Shown here: positions 34,927 to 47,500 of the stretch, one piece after another | Layout of the letters: each line of letters begins with the position of its first letter | How positions within the stretch are numbered: the stretch's first letter is position 1 | Assembly (NCBI GenBank): GCA_030142905.1 | Contig: JASJOG010000239.1 | Span: forward strand, 372,001-436,000 | Length of the DNA stretch: 64,000 bases | Direction of reading: 5' to 3' | Origin: Heliopora coerulea | Lineage: Eukaryota; Cnidaria; Anthozoa; Scleralcyonacea; Helioporidae | Program-made: the position numbers and the translations under genes | Notes under the pieces: generated by a model | Databases searched by the model: none | What the model was told of the DNA's origin: nothing | Seen by the model: the letters and a program-made list of their open reading frames with translations, nothing else

Positions 34927-36514
34927 TGAGGAGCCAATGTTTTCAATCTTGGTGTCATAATTGGTATTGAGAAATCTTCCTGTTTTAATGCAGATATTTG
35001 CATAGCATCTGGTTGTCATTTGGGGGTAATTTGGTTACATGAACACCTCAGTAACTGGATTGATAAACATTTCATGTTATCCCTTTCTAGTTGTAGAAAC
35101 ATTTCTAATAGAATGAGAATCCAAGAAATCTGACATACTTTGTAAAAACTGTAATCAATGCTGGAGGTTAGATTTTGGTAAGCAGTATGCTGTGGCTTGT
35201 CTTGTGCCATAATCTTCAATTCTACGGATGAAGAGATCAGTCACAATATTATTTCAAAAACTCAATCATTTGGCTTTCAGGTTTCATTTTGAACAAACCA
35301 TTCATAAATCAGTATCCACATCTTTGAATTATAGTGGCCACTGTATTCATAGGAAAAAATTATATCAGAAGCGGAGGGCAAGATCCCACAACATCCATTT
35401 CAGGTTAGATTAATAAAACTGTTGTTTATTACAAGGTATTGTAATGTCAGATATTTTAACATAACACTTTTCAACCCATAACCTGATGTTTACTTAAATT
35501 TTAACTCCTTTTACTTGATGACTGATTCAAGGCTAAATAATGTTTGATATGAGTTATTTCATCAATTGTTCTTCAGATACAGTTGACAGTTGCAAGCCAC
35601 CTGCTGTCATTCCCAAAAGAAATTAAAGCTGTTTCATATTTCACTCAGATGTGATTTAACTATTACTTTTCAATCATTGACATGTTCAATCATGATGCTT
35701 TTAAGATGATGCATTTAAAATAACTAACTACTTTCTGCCTGGATATGTCTTCATAAATATGTTGCATTAATACCAAATTAACTGTGTGGACTCCAAATGT
35801 CTTCATGTATCCTTTTTATGGATAATTGTGGAGACTGTGCATAAGTTGAATCTCTGTAGTTTTATTAGAGTTTACAAACAAATACAGTATATCACAAAGG
35901 TAATACTATTTCACAGCTTGATCAGGTTTATATAATAGCTGATAATAAGAGTCTTTGACTGCAATGGTTCTCAATGTATCAAGAAAACTTCATCCAGTAA
36001 TTGTTTAGCATCAGATTACTAGAAGTGTAACAGTGGAATTGAGTCAGTGAAACTAAAAACAAGATGAAGGAACAAAGCTATACTTGGCATTCAAGAGGGT
36101 TTGAGCTTGGAAGTGCAAGGACTTTCTCTTTCATGAAATTCAGATGCACATGAACAGGAAGAAAAGACTTTAATATTATCAAGAAAAGTCTGAAGAGACT
36201 TCTGAATTCTGATTCATAAAAGAAAGACAAGAATTAGCTGCATAATTAGTAGTTGTGAATCACTGACAGGATTATCCTAATTTACCAAAACTTTTTTTGG
36301 TTGATTCAAACACCTTTTGATTTTGGTTGGTAAACATGGACATTTAGATGCATTTTTTCCATGTTTAATATACATTACTTACATACAAACTTTATCAGAC
36401 TTACTAGTTTCCCATCTAAACCTCCTGCCATTCTTCTGTTTGTGTTTTATGTGTGATTGTTTTTTTGCCTATTTCTTGTAAGAGGTACATCAGGTACATA
36501 AGGAAAGGAAGGAA
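34927..36514. other. Convergent intergenic region: SLC7 copy 2 3' UTR and CDF 3' flank
   Basis: AT-rich sequence between the stops of two convergent genes. No gene recognised. Confidence 0.5.
35412..35417 (+). terminator. Poly(A) signal AATAAA, probable for SLC7 copy 2
   Basis: Canonical hexamer about 490 bases after the stop codon of SLC7 copy 2, on the same strand. The evidence is positional only. Confidence 0.4.
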
Positions 36515-37684
36515 TTATTTTCCTTGTACTTTGTGTTCATCTTCTGGCCGATGTTCACATTCATAGTCAATGTGCACAAATGCTCGCTCAACAAAACTAA
36601 AGTTTTCAAGCTTTTGTTGTAATGGTTCTCCAATGTCATGAGCTTCTTGAAGGGTAATGTTTGGTGGCAGAACAATATGGGCCTCCACAATCAGATCATT
36701 CCCAAAGTGATAAGCCCTGAAGGTGTCAATATACTGAATCCTTGAATCAAAAGTACAACAAACATACAACAGTTTGGTTAGAAGTTCTGGAGTGGCAACA
36801 TGACCACTGAGAGCTTTGACTTGCTGCCAACCCATTTTAAACCAACCATAACTTATGTATATACCTATTAAAATTGCACCTAATGGATCGCCTGGCTCCC
36901 AGAATTTGTCCCCAAGATATCCAAATGCCAAAGCAACTGCATTTGAGATAACATCATTTCTGTGGTCCTGTGATAGCACTTTAGTTGAAGGTGACTTGTA
37001 CCTACAACAGTACAAATACAATAGTATTTTTGTCAGAATGGCGCAGCAGATAATTATGATGGTTGGCAAGGAAATGTCTGGGTTCATGGAGGCTTCAGCT
37101 AAAGTTTGAACAGATTTAATAATGAGCTGAAGAGATGCAATAGCCATAATCACTGACAGAACGGTGACTGCCAGTGGCTCCAGTCTGGTTTTACCCACTG
37201 GATATTCGTAGAAGTTTGTCATTCGGATAGATCTGTTGGTTAACCAGATAATTAATCCGGAAACTAGATCTATTGCACTGTCCACCAGACTTGATATCAC
37301 GGACAGGGAGCCAGATAAATAACAAGCTATTACTTTGGCAAACAGTAATACTACGTTACAAGCTAAGCTCACTTTGGCAGCTCTTGCAGTTAAATTGGAC
37401 GTTGCCTGATCGGTGTGACTTGCTGCACTTTCGTCTGCGTCTTCGGCAGACGTGCTCATAATGTCCACCTGTTTCTGGTAGTATTTCTTAATATTCCTCG
37501 GAGTGCTCGAATATCGTTTGTACTTTTTAAACTTCTTTATTCTTATTCTTTCATCCGAGGGAACTATTTCTTCAACGGTGACCATGGATTGAGAACTTGT
37601 AGAGTGGCTCACGTCCTGAACGTTTGGGCAAGTTTCATCTTGCGTAGTCACGGCCAGGTACCCATGAGACTCCATTTCAACCAT
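36515..37684 (-). CDS. Cation diffusion facilitator, Mn-type (single exon)
   Basis: An intact 389-codon frame with no intron. A charged cytosolic tail of about 100 residues precedes six predicted membrane helices, followed by a cytosolic C-terminal metal-sensing domain (about 300-375). TM2 carries the metal-site pair D135 and D139 in VDSAIDL. TM5 carries D240 and D244 in QDHRNDV. Asp at both ends of both motifs (DxxxD/DxxxD) marks the Mn/Fe-CDF branch, whereas Zn-CDFs have His in TM5. YPVGKTRLEPL is the family signature after TM2. Expected role: proton-coupled export of Mn2+ or a similar metal from the cytosol into an organelle or out of the cell. It belongs to the group resembling plant MTP8-11, outside the vertebrate Zn transporters. 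Divergent from TMEM170, with about 0.7 kb between starts. Confidence 0.9.
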   Translation of the reverse strand: MVEMESHGYLAVTTQDETCPNVQDVSHSTSSQSMVTVEEIVPSDERIRIKKFKKYKRYSSTPRNIKKYYQKQVDIMSTSAEDADESAASHTDQATSNLTARAAKVSLACNVVLLFAKVIACYLSGSLSVISSLVDSAIDLVSGLIIWLTNRSIRMTNFYEYPVGKTRLEPLAVTVLSVIMAIASLQLIIKSVQTLAEASMNPDISLPTIIIICCAILTKILLYLYCCRYKSPSTKVLSQDHRNDVISNAVALAFGYLGDKFWEPGDPLGAILIGIYISYGWFKMGWQQVKALSGHVATPELLTKLLYVCCTFDSRIQYIDTFRAYHFGNDLIVEAHIVLPPNITLQEAHDIGEPLQQKLENFSFVERAFVHIDYECEHRPEDEHKVQGK

Positions 37685-38381
37685 CTGACTCGATTATAGG
37701 CAGATACCGCCTAACCTGTACAGATTGTTAGCTACTGTACTTTGTTCAGTTGTTTGGCACTCCTTCCCAAAGTTGTGGGGCGCGTCATAGGAGGGTGGAA
37801 AAGGAAAGGTCAGTGTTCGATTCCATATTCGAGAAGTACTTCACAAAATGGGCACGTATGAAAACGTATGTATGTCATTTTCATATTAAATTTCATTTTG
37901 GGATTTTGTCGAAAAAAATATAGAGAGATCACTCAATACTTCCCCATGTGTTTAATAGCAAAAGAAATTCAACGTTGGTGGACTTTGATTACAGGAAGTA
38001 AAGTCGAAACGCTTATCTTGAAATTGAAATATGCGAATATTTGAGTTAGTAAAACGTCACGGGTGATACTGGAAAAACTATTGGATAGAAAATTAAATCG
38101 AGTAACTATAAACTTTTCGAAATGACCGCACACTGCACTTGCGATGATGGTTAAAAGTCCTTGTTCCCAGGACTTTTTCGCTTAACTGGTGGACTTAAAC
38201 ATTGCCTGCACTTTATGAAATTCAGCGGAGTTTTTTAGAGGATTGCCACTATTTCATGTAAGAGAAATTTATTAGATTTTTTTAAATTCAGTTGAATTTG
38301 CTGGGTGTAAAGGATTTTTACACAGAACAATATGTGAATGTAATGTTGCTTCTCCTGTGAGTAACGAAGTGCCCTCAAAAG
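37685..38381. promoter_or_regulatory. Shared divergent 5' region of CDF and TMEM170
   Basis: The 697 bases between two head-to-head start codons must hold both promoters. I see no TATA box. A bidirectional promoter is inferred from layout alone. Confidence 0.4.
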
Positions 38382-40955
38382 ATGGAAGAAAATGGAAAGT
38401 CAGATTTCAGTGGTAAGCTGTATTTGAGTCGAACAATATTATGACCTGGCAGCTTGAAGTTGAAGACTGCAAGTTTTGAGTCGCAAATTTTAAGCTGAAG
38501 GGGTTTAAACCTTCCGTAATATCTAAAACAGAGTTTTATTTTAATTTTTTTAGAAATGTGGTATAGGATCTTTCTCTCCGACTTAGCCACATCTGTTATT
38601 ATTCATTGTGTTGGTGCTTTACTGTCATTTTGCACATTAAGAAGACATAAATATGGAAGATTTTTCCCAGTTCTTGTGATTGTTGTTGGTTTCTTGTATC
38701 CAGTCACTGGTGGCGTTATATCAAGTAAGGTTTTAGGAGTGTAAATGACTATTTTCAGTAGAAAATAGTTTCAATTTACCATGTGTTTGTTGTCCAGAAT
38801 GCATGGAAATCCAGAACCAGCTGACAACTTTAACAAGTATAAAACCTAACAAAATCCAAAGAAAAGTAACATCTCGAAAAACCAAGAATATTGGTCAAAA
38901 TGAAGACTGAGTGTTTAAATAGTGAAATTTTCAACTTTATTACAAAGTCATCTATTTAGGTCTGAAGATAACTTTGTAATAAAGTTGAAAACTCACCATT
39001 TCAACATTTAGTCTTGCTTTCAATGTATACCTTAGGTTTTTCAAGAAGTTGCTTTTTTTTGATTTTGCATTGTTTAACACACAGAAATACAGAAACAGAT
39101 TGAAAACTTTGAATTATAGTAGCACTATCATTGGAGTCATTCATTGAGAAATATTTTCTTGAATTTATTGAGTAGCATTAAGATATCCATCAGTGATATT
39201 GCAAGTGAATTGAATTGAGTTAGGTTCTTAGCTGACTGTTTCAAGTTAACTTTTGTGAAGTAAGTTAACCATGAAGTCCTCTCTTCATGTTTACCTGAGG
39301 ATAATTCGGAAAAACAGTCCTTAGGTTAGGGCATTTTCCCCCCTTCCCCCAAATTTCTTTGTCATTTGGTATATTATCACCAGATGTGGATGAGAAGCCA
39401 ATCTAAACTCCCAACTCTTCCCATGTAGATTATAGGTTAAGTGGGTTTTATTCATGACAAGTGATCAAATGCAAATCTTTATATATTTTTTTGTAACACT
39501 GCTTTTCTCTGCTGTTTCCCCCTACCCCCTATAGACAATGATGAATTCATGAAAGCAGAGTCCTTGCAGAGTACCACTTAAACCAGTCTACCCAGATGGA
39601 GGCTCTTATATAATACATATGTCATTTACCTTGTATATTTATATATTTACCCCACAATTTACTTTTCTTTTATGAAGAAAAGCTGACTTAGTGATTTGAC
39701 TGAAAGGCTGTCCTAAAAATTTTGCTGCTAAAGGGTTAAGAGAATACTACTTGAATTGTGAATGATCTAGTTATATGTAAACTAAATCACCAACCTCCAC
39801 CAGATCAAGTTTGCCATCAATAATATTCAGCTAAAAACTCTTTAAAATTATCTTTACTAAAATTTCAATGTTTTTGGGGCACTGCCCCTTCATCAAGATA
39901 CAAACATTACAAGCCTTATATGTCCCTATACATACTGTTTGTACAAATTAATTAAAGATTCAAATCATAAACTAATTGCAATAAATTACAAAAAATCTCT
40001 ACTGTTAAGTCCCAGCAGAATAAATTAATTTAGTTTATATGCCCAAAACCCCTCCCTTCTTGTGGGATTTTTCACATCAGTTTTATCAATTATAATAACA
40101 CTTAAATATTTCGTACCATTATGATCAGATTGGAAAAAATGCATAAACAGATGTTCAACCAGTATACCCCTCTGGCTTCTTGTATATCTATTAATGCTCC
40201 TTTTATGATTGTTAAATCACTTTCTAAATGCTGTAATCGTACTTCCTACATAAATCTTTGAACCTATTTTATGTTTTATAATATAAATAACCCCTTACAA
40301 GTCACAATCAAAAGCAAAATTAACATATGTCCTCTCCCAAACTGAATTCATTTCCTTCATTTACATATTGACAAATCTGACACCTGGATTTTCCACACCA
40401 TCTCATTCCCACTACGCTTTCTTTATTTACCCTTAATTTTGACTGAACCAGAACATCTTTTAAATTTCTTGGTCATTTAAATGGCAATGTAGGCTTTTCC
40501 TCAAAAATCTTCCTTATATCATCTGAAGCATGTAAAACTGGCCAAAGCAAATCAGTAACCTTACTAACCCCCGATAATGCTGGATAAAATTCCATTACTA
40601 ATGGAACTCCATCCCTATTACTTTTAATGCCTTTATTATCCTGATGAAGGAGGTTATTTCTTTCTTTATGGCCTTCCTAAACTGAAGGTCTACAAGTTTC
40701 TCCTTAAATCATCTTTTAATAAAGTGACTCCGTAACTCTTCTCATACGTTTCCCCAGAGTCACAAATTTTCTGAAGTCTCAAGGCTTGCCTATATGGAAT
40801 GTATATATGTTTTGTATTTTTCAGGTACAGCTATTTCTTTAGTGTATATGACAGCACAGATTCATATGCCCTACTATATTGCATTTCTCTGGGGTGGAGG
40901 TCAAGCTTTTATCTTATTTATTGTCTCATATACAAGGATTTTAGCAACTTTATAA
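38382..40955 (+). CDS. TMEM170A: TMEM170-family membrane protein (3 exons)
   Basis: Coding exons 38382-38412, 38554-38724 and 40825-40955 join in phase to 110 residues. Exon 1 encodes only ten residues. The rest aligns throughout with TMEM170A/B: EMWYRIFL, the loop CTLRRHKYGRFFP, VTGGVISS, then a last helix region ending in SYTRILATL, which matches the conserved vertebrate C-terminus. Three to four hydrophobic helices are visible. TMEM170A is an ER/nuclear-envelope protein that promotes ER sheets and influences nuclear pore assembly. The human protein (144 residues) has a longer N-terminus. Intron 2 (2.1 kb) carries an inverted hairpin repeat and a decayed Penelope-like retroelement fragment. 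Confidence 0.92.
38865..39055. repeat. Head-to-head pair of the dispersed hairpin repeat, TMEM170 intron 2
   Basis: A minus-strand copy (core around 38930-38950) is followed at once by a plus-strand copy (core around 38962-38990). Both have the CTGAAGA or related core, an ACTTTGTAATAAAGT hairpin and GAAA, and the outer ends carry CGAAAAACC / GGTTTTTC. Together they form a large, imperfect palindrome. Confidence 0.75.
39868..40790 (-). mobile_element. Decayed Penelope-like retroelement fragment with GIY-YIG domain
   Basis: Read on the minus strand, this stretch first shows a Cys-containing linker (WCGKSRCQICQYV). It then shows a GIY-YIG endonuclease: GVIYII, KIYVGST, the FRK-stop-FNNHK helix, EHLFMHFF and REGFWAYKLN. 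The linker plus GIY-YIG order is typical of Penelope-like elements. Stops interrupt the frame after FRK, at the end of YKLN and in the linker, so it is dead. Downstream, near 39868-39900, lies TTGATGA, a GGGGCA/TGCCCC hairpin and AAAA, a hammerhead-like motif with a mutated GAAA. The reverse transcriptase part is not recognisable. Confidence 0.7.
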
Positions 40956-41490
40956 AACATATTGGAAGAGAAGCAGGACTATTTTATCTCATGAAGGTAC
41001 ATTATTCTGTCTCAGATGATTTAACAAGCTGGATACAACAAAATAGGTAAATATTTTAAACATATACTAATACACATTAATCATTTAAGACTAGTCTTCT
41101 AAATGATGGAGAAAAAGAAATGACTGAAAACTAGTAAAGTTCTTTTATATAAGTATAGCAATATAGATTGTAGGTCAAATGCTGCTTTGTCATAGTAGCG
41201 GTCTTGTGTCATGATTGTTGGTCTTGTTGATGCTAGAGAAGTCTTGAGGAGTAGAGACAAAAAGGCCTTGATTCAGTGGATCTGAAGCAAAAAAAATATT
41301 GCATGTTTCTAGTTATGTGACCATACCAAGTTACTCACCACCAACCTTCAAGTTTTCCTGAAACTATATGTTTCCAAAAGGTACAATTAGATAAGCACTA
41401 TATTATTAATAATTGCAAAGATCCTGGGCCTGGCATCTTCAAATGACAGGACGAATTCCAGCCAACCCTAGTTGTATGCAGTTGACATTT

Positions 41491-41830
41491 AACAATTATT
41501 AGATTCGGCTTTCACATGATATCAAGAATTATCCAGACCAAGGTCAGTGTTATCTGCCAAAGCCAAAGGCTGAAGCAGATAACATTGACTGAGGTCTGGA
41601 TGATTCTTGATATCATGTGAAAGCTGAATCCAATAATTGTTTTATTATACAATTATAAATCAAGGAAGACTCTGTCATGACATTACTGGCAGCTGAGAAA
41701 AGCTTGTCAGATTAACAATTACGTCACCTACAGACAATTTTTGATGTCTTGTAGGTGGCGAGACATCGAGAATTGTCTGTAGGTTTTTAACCAATCAGAA
41801 TCGAGATTGTAGCAGTATTGTATAATAATG
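41491..41830. mobile_element. Double-hairpin foldback element, copy 1
   Basis: The first hairpin has 67-base arms (41491-41557 and 41575-41641, start AACAATTATTAGATTC) and a 17-base loop. About 85 bases later comes a second hairpin (41727-41783, CCTACAGACAATT arms). It is followed by CCAATCAGAATC and an AT-rich end. The same order occurs at 57681-57975. No coding content; probably a MITE-like family. Confidence 0.7.
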
Positions 41831-42085
41831 AATGTTGAAGGACATAATATGTTTGTCTGCTGATGCATATTAATCAGCATCTACTCATGTGTGCTTTTCA
41901 AAATGGTATTTAAGCGGGAATGACACTAAATAAATAAATAATGAAAAGGAAAAAAAAATATCTGAAACATCGGCCAAGGTTATAAAGGTTTTAATAAGGT
42001 TTTAAATAGGCGTTCTTCTTCGTCACCGATGATGTCATCACGGTTCTTGTATGTATAAAGGCCTAGGTATGTTTATGTAAAGTCA

Positions 42086-42200
42086 CTTGGCCTGAAGATG
42101 ATTTTGTAATAAAATCGAAATATCACCATTTCACTTTCGTCTCTTATATAACTCGAATCTTGAGTTTACAAGATGACACTGTTTTTCGGAATATGTTTTG
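42086..42200 (+). repeat. Dispersed hairpin repeat, copy on plus strand
   Basis: CCTGAAGA, a hairpin with arms GATTTT and AAAATC, GAAA, and a downstream tract ending TTTTTCGGAATATGTTTTGTC, shared with the minus-strand copy at 384-545. Confidence 0.65.
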
Positions 42201-43172
42201 TCTTTTACTTTTTGAAACTGTCGGCTGGTCGTGGAATATGAAATAGGAAACGCATTTTTTTTTAACCTGATACACATTTATGAATAAATCACTCATGTTT
42301 GCCCCGCGACCAAATGCAAGGGTCAAATGCAGTGACGGACATCACTGACATGGCCGATAATAGCTGGCAATTGTCAGGTAATAGAAAAATGTTTTCACAA
42401 ACTCATTGGCCAGTTTTAGCTGACGGTTGAGTTCACAAAGGTTAGCCATCATTTGCTGACGTGCCAGAGCCAAGAAATTTTTGCTAACTAATGAAAATAC
42501 CGCTCAACCCCATACAACAATGATCATAGAAAATAGATATCTATGTCGAAAAGGGAACTCTATTAAATCATTCCAATATTGCAGATTTCATGCAGTAAAC
42601 AACCCTGGGTTTCCCAACATAGTATACTATAAATTTTAATCTCTCTATGTGCTACCTATCCAATTTATAGCTTACACATGTTTGGATGCCTACTCACTAT
42701 GACCGCAAAAGATTGGCTTTGGTCAGACGAAAGTGACCGAGGGTAACTGAATTTCAAGACAATATCCAAGGACATTTTCTGTCATTGGACTCAAAATTTT
42801 AAATTTGACCCTTGAAATGCACATGCATGATAAAATTTCATTCATCCTTGCAGTTCAGAAAATCGCTTTACATTCATAAAGATTCATTATCCCTGAGCGC
42901 GCTCTTCAAGGTCTTTGTTACCTTTCAATACTATCACTGTCATGTCGACGATCGGCTTTAAAATTGCCCATCGTGTTCCGAGTGGTTTAAAACTGGTAAT
43001 TGCAGCGATTGCAGCTGAATGAAAACCTCACATTAGTTTCTATACTGCAGAAGTAGAGGTCATATCTATTTCTAACTTCGAAAGAATCAAAGGTACAATC
43101 TGCTTTTTAAAACTTTAAAAATATAAACGATAAAAAATAACGGATCGTTTGTTAATGATAGTAAAGTTTTAA

Positions 43173-44537
43173 TTACTCTAAATTGTTATTTGAGAGATCC
43201 TGGACATAGCGTTTTAAATCCGGCTTGACGAAAGACATCAAAACAGAAGCAAAAAATGTTGCAACTGTTAAAAGTCCGCTGGAAAAGACAACACCCTGTT
43301 GGTTTGAATTAATAAGAGAAGTTGCCAATGTCAGTACAATTCCAAAGCTCTTTGCTGAAATTAATAGCAGTCCAGAAGAAATGATTGGTGGAACTGGATA
43401 AGTGATCTCGTCAGCAAGCACAAATCCCATGGAAATGAACGAGGAAATTAGGAATCCATACATACCCCCGACAATGTACACCCCTGCTATGGAAGTTGTG
43501 TACTTGATCAGCAATGTGTACGCTAAGCTAATTATTACTAAAAGCAATGACACCAGTACTGAAGAAGATTTGTACGTCTTTCTTCTGTCGAGCCATAGCC
43601 CACCAATAAGCATGCCAGGTACGCCAAATATCGCGCTTACTGTGCCAATAAATCCAATTTCGTACTCTGGACCAAGAAAGTGTTTGGTTAAAGTCTCTTC
43701 AGTAATCGCCCAGAACGCGTACATGGCTCCAAATATAATTCCAAAGCCAATAAGAAATACACAATAGTCTACGTTGTGTGCCAGGGTTTTAAGAGATTCT
43801 CTGTAGGTTAACTTTAAATCATACAAAGCAACCATAGCTTGAGATTTACTTGGGGGAATAGAAGGCTCTGACTGGAAAAGAAAGAATACTGCTGTTGTTA
43901 AAACCAGGGATATTAAACCTAGACAAAGTTGACCGTACTGTAATCCACGAGAAGCGGAAACGGGACCAGTGTTTCCTACTAAGACGGTAGAAAGAAAACA
44001 ACCCAGTGATATACCAAGGAAGTGTCCACTGGCACTCATGGAAGTGGCAGTCGATCGCTCGTTTGAACTGAACCACCTTGCTGATAGTTCAGCTGGCATT
44101 GGTAGGATAAAACATGTTGCAATGGAAGACGCTATTTGGCCAATCAAGGTTATAACATATCCAGTATTGTTTGAGTAGTAACATCCCAAATATTTGATCA
44201 AAGCAGCAGTAGTGTTGAGAGAGCCGTTGATTAAACAACCAGTTCGAACACTTGTTTGTTGGACCACCCAAACACATGGCACCACAAAGACCGTAAGGAC
44301 TATCATTCCGGAGATAGTGAGATATTCAATGGCGCGGAAAGAAACGTCGAAGTAACGTTGGGTGCTTTTTGCGACTGGACTGTAGAAAATCCATTGCATT
44401 ATACCGTCGACTGTGAGGAGCGTAAGAAATGCCAACATCAACCACCTTTCTTTAAATAATGCCGTTTCTTGTTTCTTCGGAGAGGTATTGTCTTCATCTT
44501 TGGACAGTCTGGATAATAAAGGAGAGTTGTCTGTCAT
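43173..44537 (-). CDS. SLC49/FLVCR-like major facilitator transporter (single exon)
   Basis: An intact 454-codon frame without introns and with 12 predicted membrane helices in two groups of six, separated by a loop at about 215-250. RWLMLAFLTLLTVDGIMQW with FYSPVA in TM1, the TM2-TM3 loop pattern, and GQIASSIATCFILPMPAELSARWF in TM4 follow the FLVCR1/2, SLC49A3 and SLC49A4 family. Relatives move choline, haem or pyridoxine; the substrate here cannot be assigned. The N-terminal NSPLLSRL is a possible dileucine sorting signal, as used by lysosomal SLC49A4. Start chosen as the first ATG giving a usual short cytosolic tail. The gene lies tail-to-tail with TMEM170 and head-to-head with the Cas gene. 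Confidence 0.85.
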   Translation of the reverse strand: MTDNSPLLSRLSKDEDNTSPKKQETALFKERWLMLAFLTLLTVDGIMQWIFYSPVAKSTQRYFDVSFRAIEYLTISGMIVLTVFVVPCVWVVQQTSVRTGCLINGSLNTTAALIKYLGCYYSNNTGYVITLIGQIASSIATCFILPMPAELSARWFSSNERSTATSMSASGHFLGISLGCFLSTVLVGNTGPVSASRGLQYGQLCLGLISLVLTTAVFFLFQSEPSIPPSKSQAMVALYDLKLTYRESLKTLAHNVDYCVFLIGFGIIFGAMYAFWAITEETLTKHFLGPEYEIGFIGTVSAIFGVPGMLIGGLWLDRRKTYKSSSVLVSLLLVIISLAYTLLIKYTTSIAGVYIVGGMYGFLISSFISMGFVLADEITYPVPPIISSGLLLISAKSFGIVLTLATSLINSNQQGVVFSSGLLTVATFFASVLMSFVKPDLKRYVQDLSNNNLE

Positions 44538-47500
44538 TTCTGGAACGATGTCGGTCGACTGGTGAGGCTGGATAGCACTGATTTGGTAACTATCCTTATG
44601 TTAATTGCTCTTGCTAAAATGCAGTCGAATTCAATGAACAACGACTTGAAGAAAGGACAACGACAACGACTTAGACAACGTGATTAAACTATACAGTTGT
44701 CAACCAAATACAAAGAGCATTGCGAAATATTGGTCCCAAGAGTAATCTGCACGCTGTCGGGACTCATTGACAATGCAAAAAAAACTATTTTTATGTATTG
44801 AATACAACACAGGGCTGAGTCATTATACAACTTGAGGGCCTTATCACTTGGATGGATTTCTGTCTGGTTATAGCTCATCGTAATACCTAGAGGATTTTCA
44901 AAGGGAATTCTTGATTCTCAGCTGAAATCTCATTCTAAACGTAATCTGACTGTTTGGAAAGATTAATTTCAACATCGCGACGAGCTCTGGCATCATAGCT
45001 CTTTGGTTTGACGCCGAAAAATCTAGTAAACTACGTGTCCATTGGATGGCATATCTATAATTTTGGGCTTACTACAACATTTACTACAGCATTTACTACA
45101 ACAGTGGACAAAATTGTAATCAAAGTCGTAGTTCGTTGTTAAAATCTTAAATTCCCCATTTTAATAGCTCCCGTTAGCGCGTTAATGAAATTTATTATTG
45201 TTCACAAGAAAAGATAATTTTCTGATGCGGCCATGAGAGCCTGGGCTCGGTTGTTCAAAAGGCGATTAACTTAATCCAGGATTAGGGAAAATTCTGCGGA
45301 CAAATGAGAAAAGTTGGAGTTTTCTTTAACGGATTTTGGGCGTATACAGAAGGGCTTTAAGCAGTGAAATCTGAACCAGATTTTTCAACCAAAATAAACG
45401 AAACCAAAACGACAGATTAACTGGTAATCCTGGATTAACCAGCGGTCCCAGGTGGTTAAATGAGCATAAAATGAGTAACATCAGTCATTCACTGTTGTCT
45501 TCCTACGCATTTCATTTCAGACATTGTCGAAATTACATTGTGGCGTCGACCATGTTGGCGGTATTTCATTGACTAAAGTTCTTTTTCTTTTTTTTTTATA
45601 ACAGAGCGGCAATATTAAAGACATAATTTATCTTTAATTTTACCTATAATTACCAGATTAAAACAAAGACCATCGAAGTATATCCGCTCGGAATTATCGT
45701 CACTCCAAGAATTAATTCAGGCAGCCATGCAACTTTATCAGAACTTATCATTTGTCTAGGGATTTTTTATACCTTTTCCATCCGTCTTTCTTTAATTTAA
45801 GGATTTTTTAATCCCAGAAAGCACGACGGGAAAGTTGATTTTTCCAGCTGTTTTTTTGATGTATTTTTAACCCAATTTTAACGACGCTAGAACTGGCAAA
45901 ATGCTCATTTTTGAACTAAGATCATACCCGTCCTCAGCACTGAAATACCGCATTCATTTCAAAGGCAATTTCGTTAAAGTGCTTAATTTGCGTACAATGT
46001 TTTACGACACGTCAAAATTTCTCAACAAAATCATCTGGGTTTGGGGCTTATCTCAAGCACAACCGTTATCACGTGAATCCTGAGGAGCTGGAGAGCCCAC
46101 CAGCTGTCGCACTGTCAGTCGAAGTGAGTTAAGATAGCTGATGCTCCATGATATGCCGCTAGTTTCCGCAGACAATATTCTTGAAATTCCAAAATTGTTG
46201 TGTTATTTGCAAGAATTCCAAAGCCAATGTGGCAAACGTTCCTCAAAATCATGTTTCCTCGTGGGTAATGAGTTTCCGGTGTGTGCAAGGCACAGTCAGA
46301 TGTGGCACCTGTGAGGGACTAAACAACAGGGTGGATACGCTAACATTTTTAAAATATTAATGATAAATGGGCGGTAAAATATAACTTAAATTGTTGACTC
46401 TTGACTGTTAACGAGGTGTTAACATGTCAACTTTAGTGACAAATATTTTGTCGTACTTCCATAGTTATTCAGCTTAAAATACTTTTGGTAATATTCTTAC
46501 GGAAGTCGAGAGTGGACTTTCTTGACAACACATTTTCTTGCCACTTCGATAATAAAGCGACCATGATGCTATCTAATTTTTTTTTTCTTCACCTTTCTGG
46601 ATACCGATAAAACCATTCGTGAAGTACATGGTTTAAAGCTGCTTTGAACCAAATACAGGATATAGATTTCCAGCACACTTGTTTTTAAAAAAAATCCATA
46701 TCATGTGCGTGTTTAACCTTTCTGAAGCGTAAAAAATGGCATCGCGCAGCGATCTTGTTTCGTCTACAAGATCGCACCACGCGCAATGAACGCGAAAGCA
46801 AGAAGTTAATCACGCAATTAATTACCGTGCAGTTTTCAAATTTTCTTCAACAAAAGGTTACTATTTGCTTCGTAGTGTAAATACAAAAAGCAGCATGCAT
46901 CGCGCTAACCGTGGTTCAACTTTTAGCGGTGCTTAGAGAAATTCATAATAAATGTTTTGGCCAGACGACCACAAGTTTCGGCTTCATAGCAAAAAGAACA
47001 GGTGCTTGTAGTTCATTAACTGAAAACTTTACAGTCATGATATATCTGTAGATGGCATACCTCCGACCACACATTGTTTAAAAAACACACACTCTGGATT
47101 CTCTTCGAGACAACGTAAGTGTTATTTGCAATGAACTTTAGTTCCAAAACATTATCCTCAGCTGCCAATAAATAGTTGATCATTTGTTAACCAAATTTGT
47201 CGAAAGTGATGCCGTCTGGGTTATAAATATCGAAGCAGATGTCAATATCGTATGATGGTTACTTGTTATTTCAAAATAAATCATTTTCTCATTCACTTTC
47301 TTCCAAAATCCGCGTTCGTTTTCAAATTTTGGAAGACGTGGTAGACTTTGCGTAGGTTGACCAGCAAGACATACCAAAAATTTGTTTACGTCATGGCGAA
47401 TGCCTGATTATATTTTCTTGGCTTTGATGACTGTTCGCTGGAGACCAAGCCTCTTTCAAATTCGCATCATTTAAATTGAGTTACTTGTAATTGAGACCCT

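Larger units (their letters stand above)
40956..43172. other. Convergent intergenic region rich in foldback repeats
   Basis: Between the stops of TMEM170 and the MFS transporter. It contains the double-hairpin element at 41491-41830 and a plus-strand dispersed repeat copy at about 42086-42200. No gene recognised. Confidence 0.55.
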
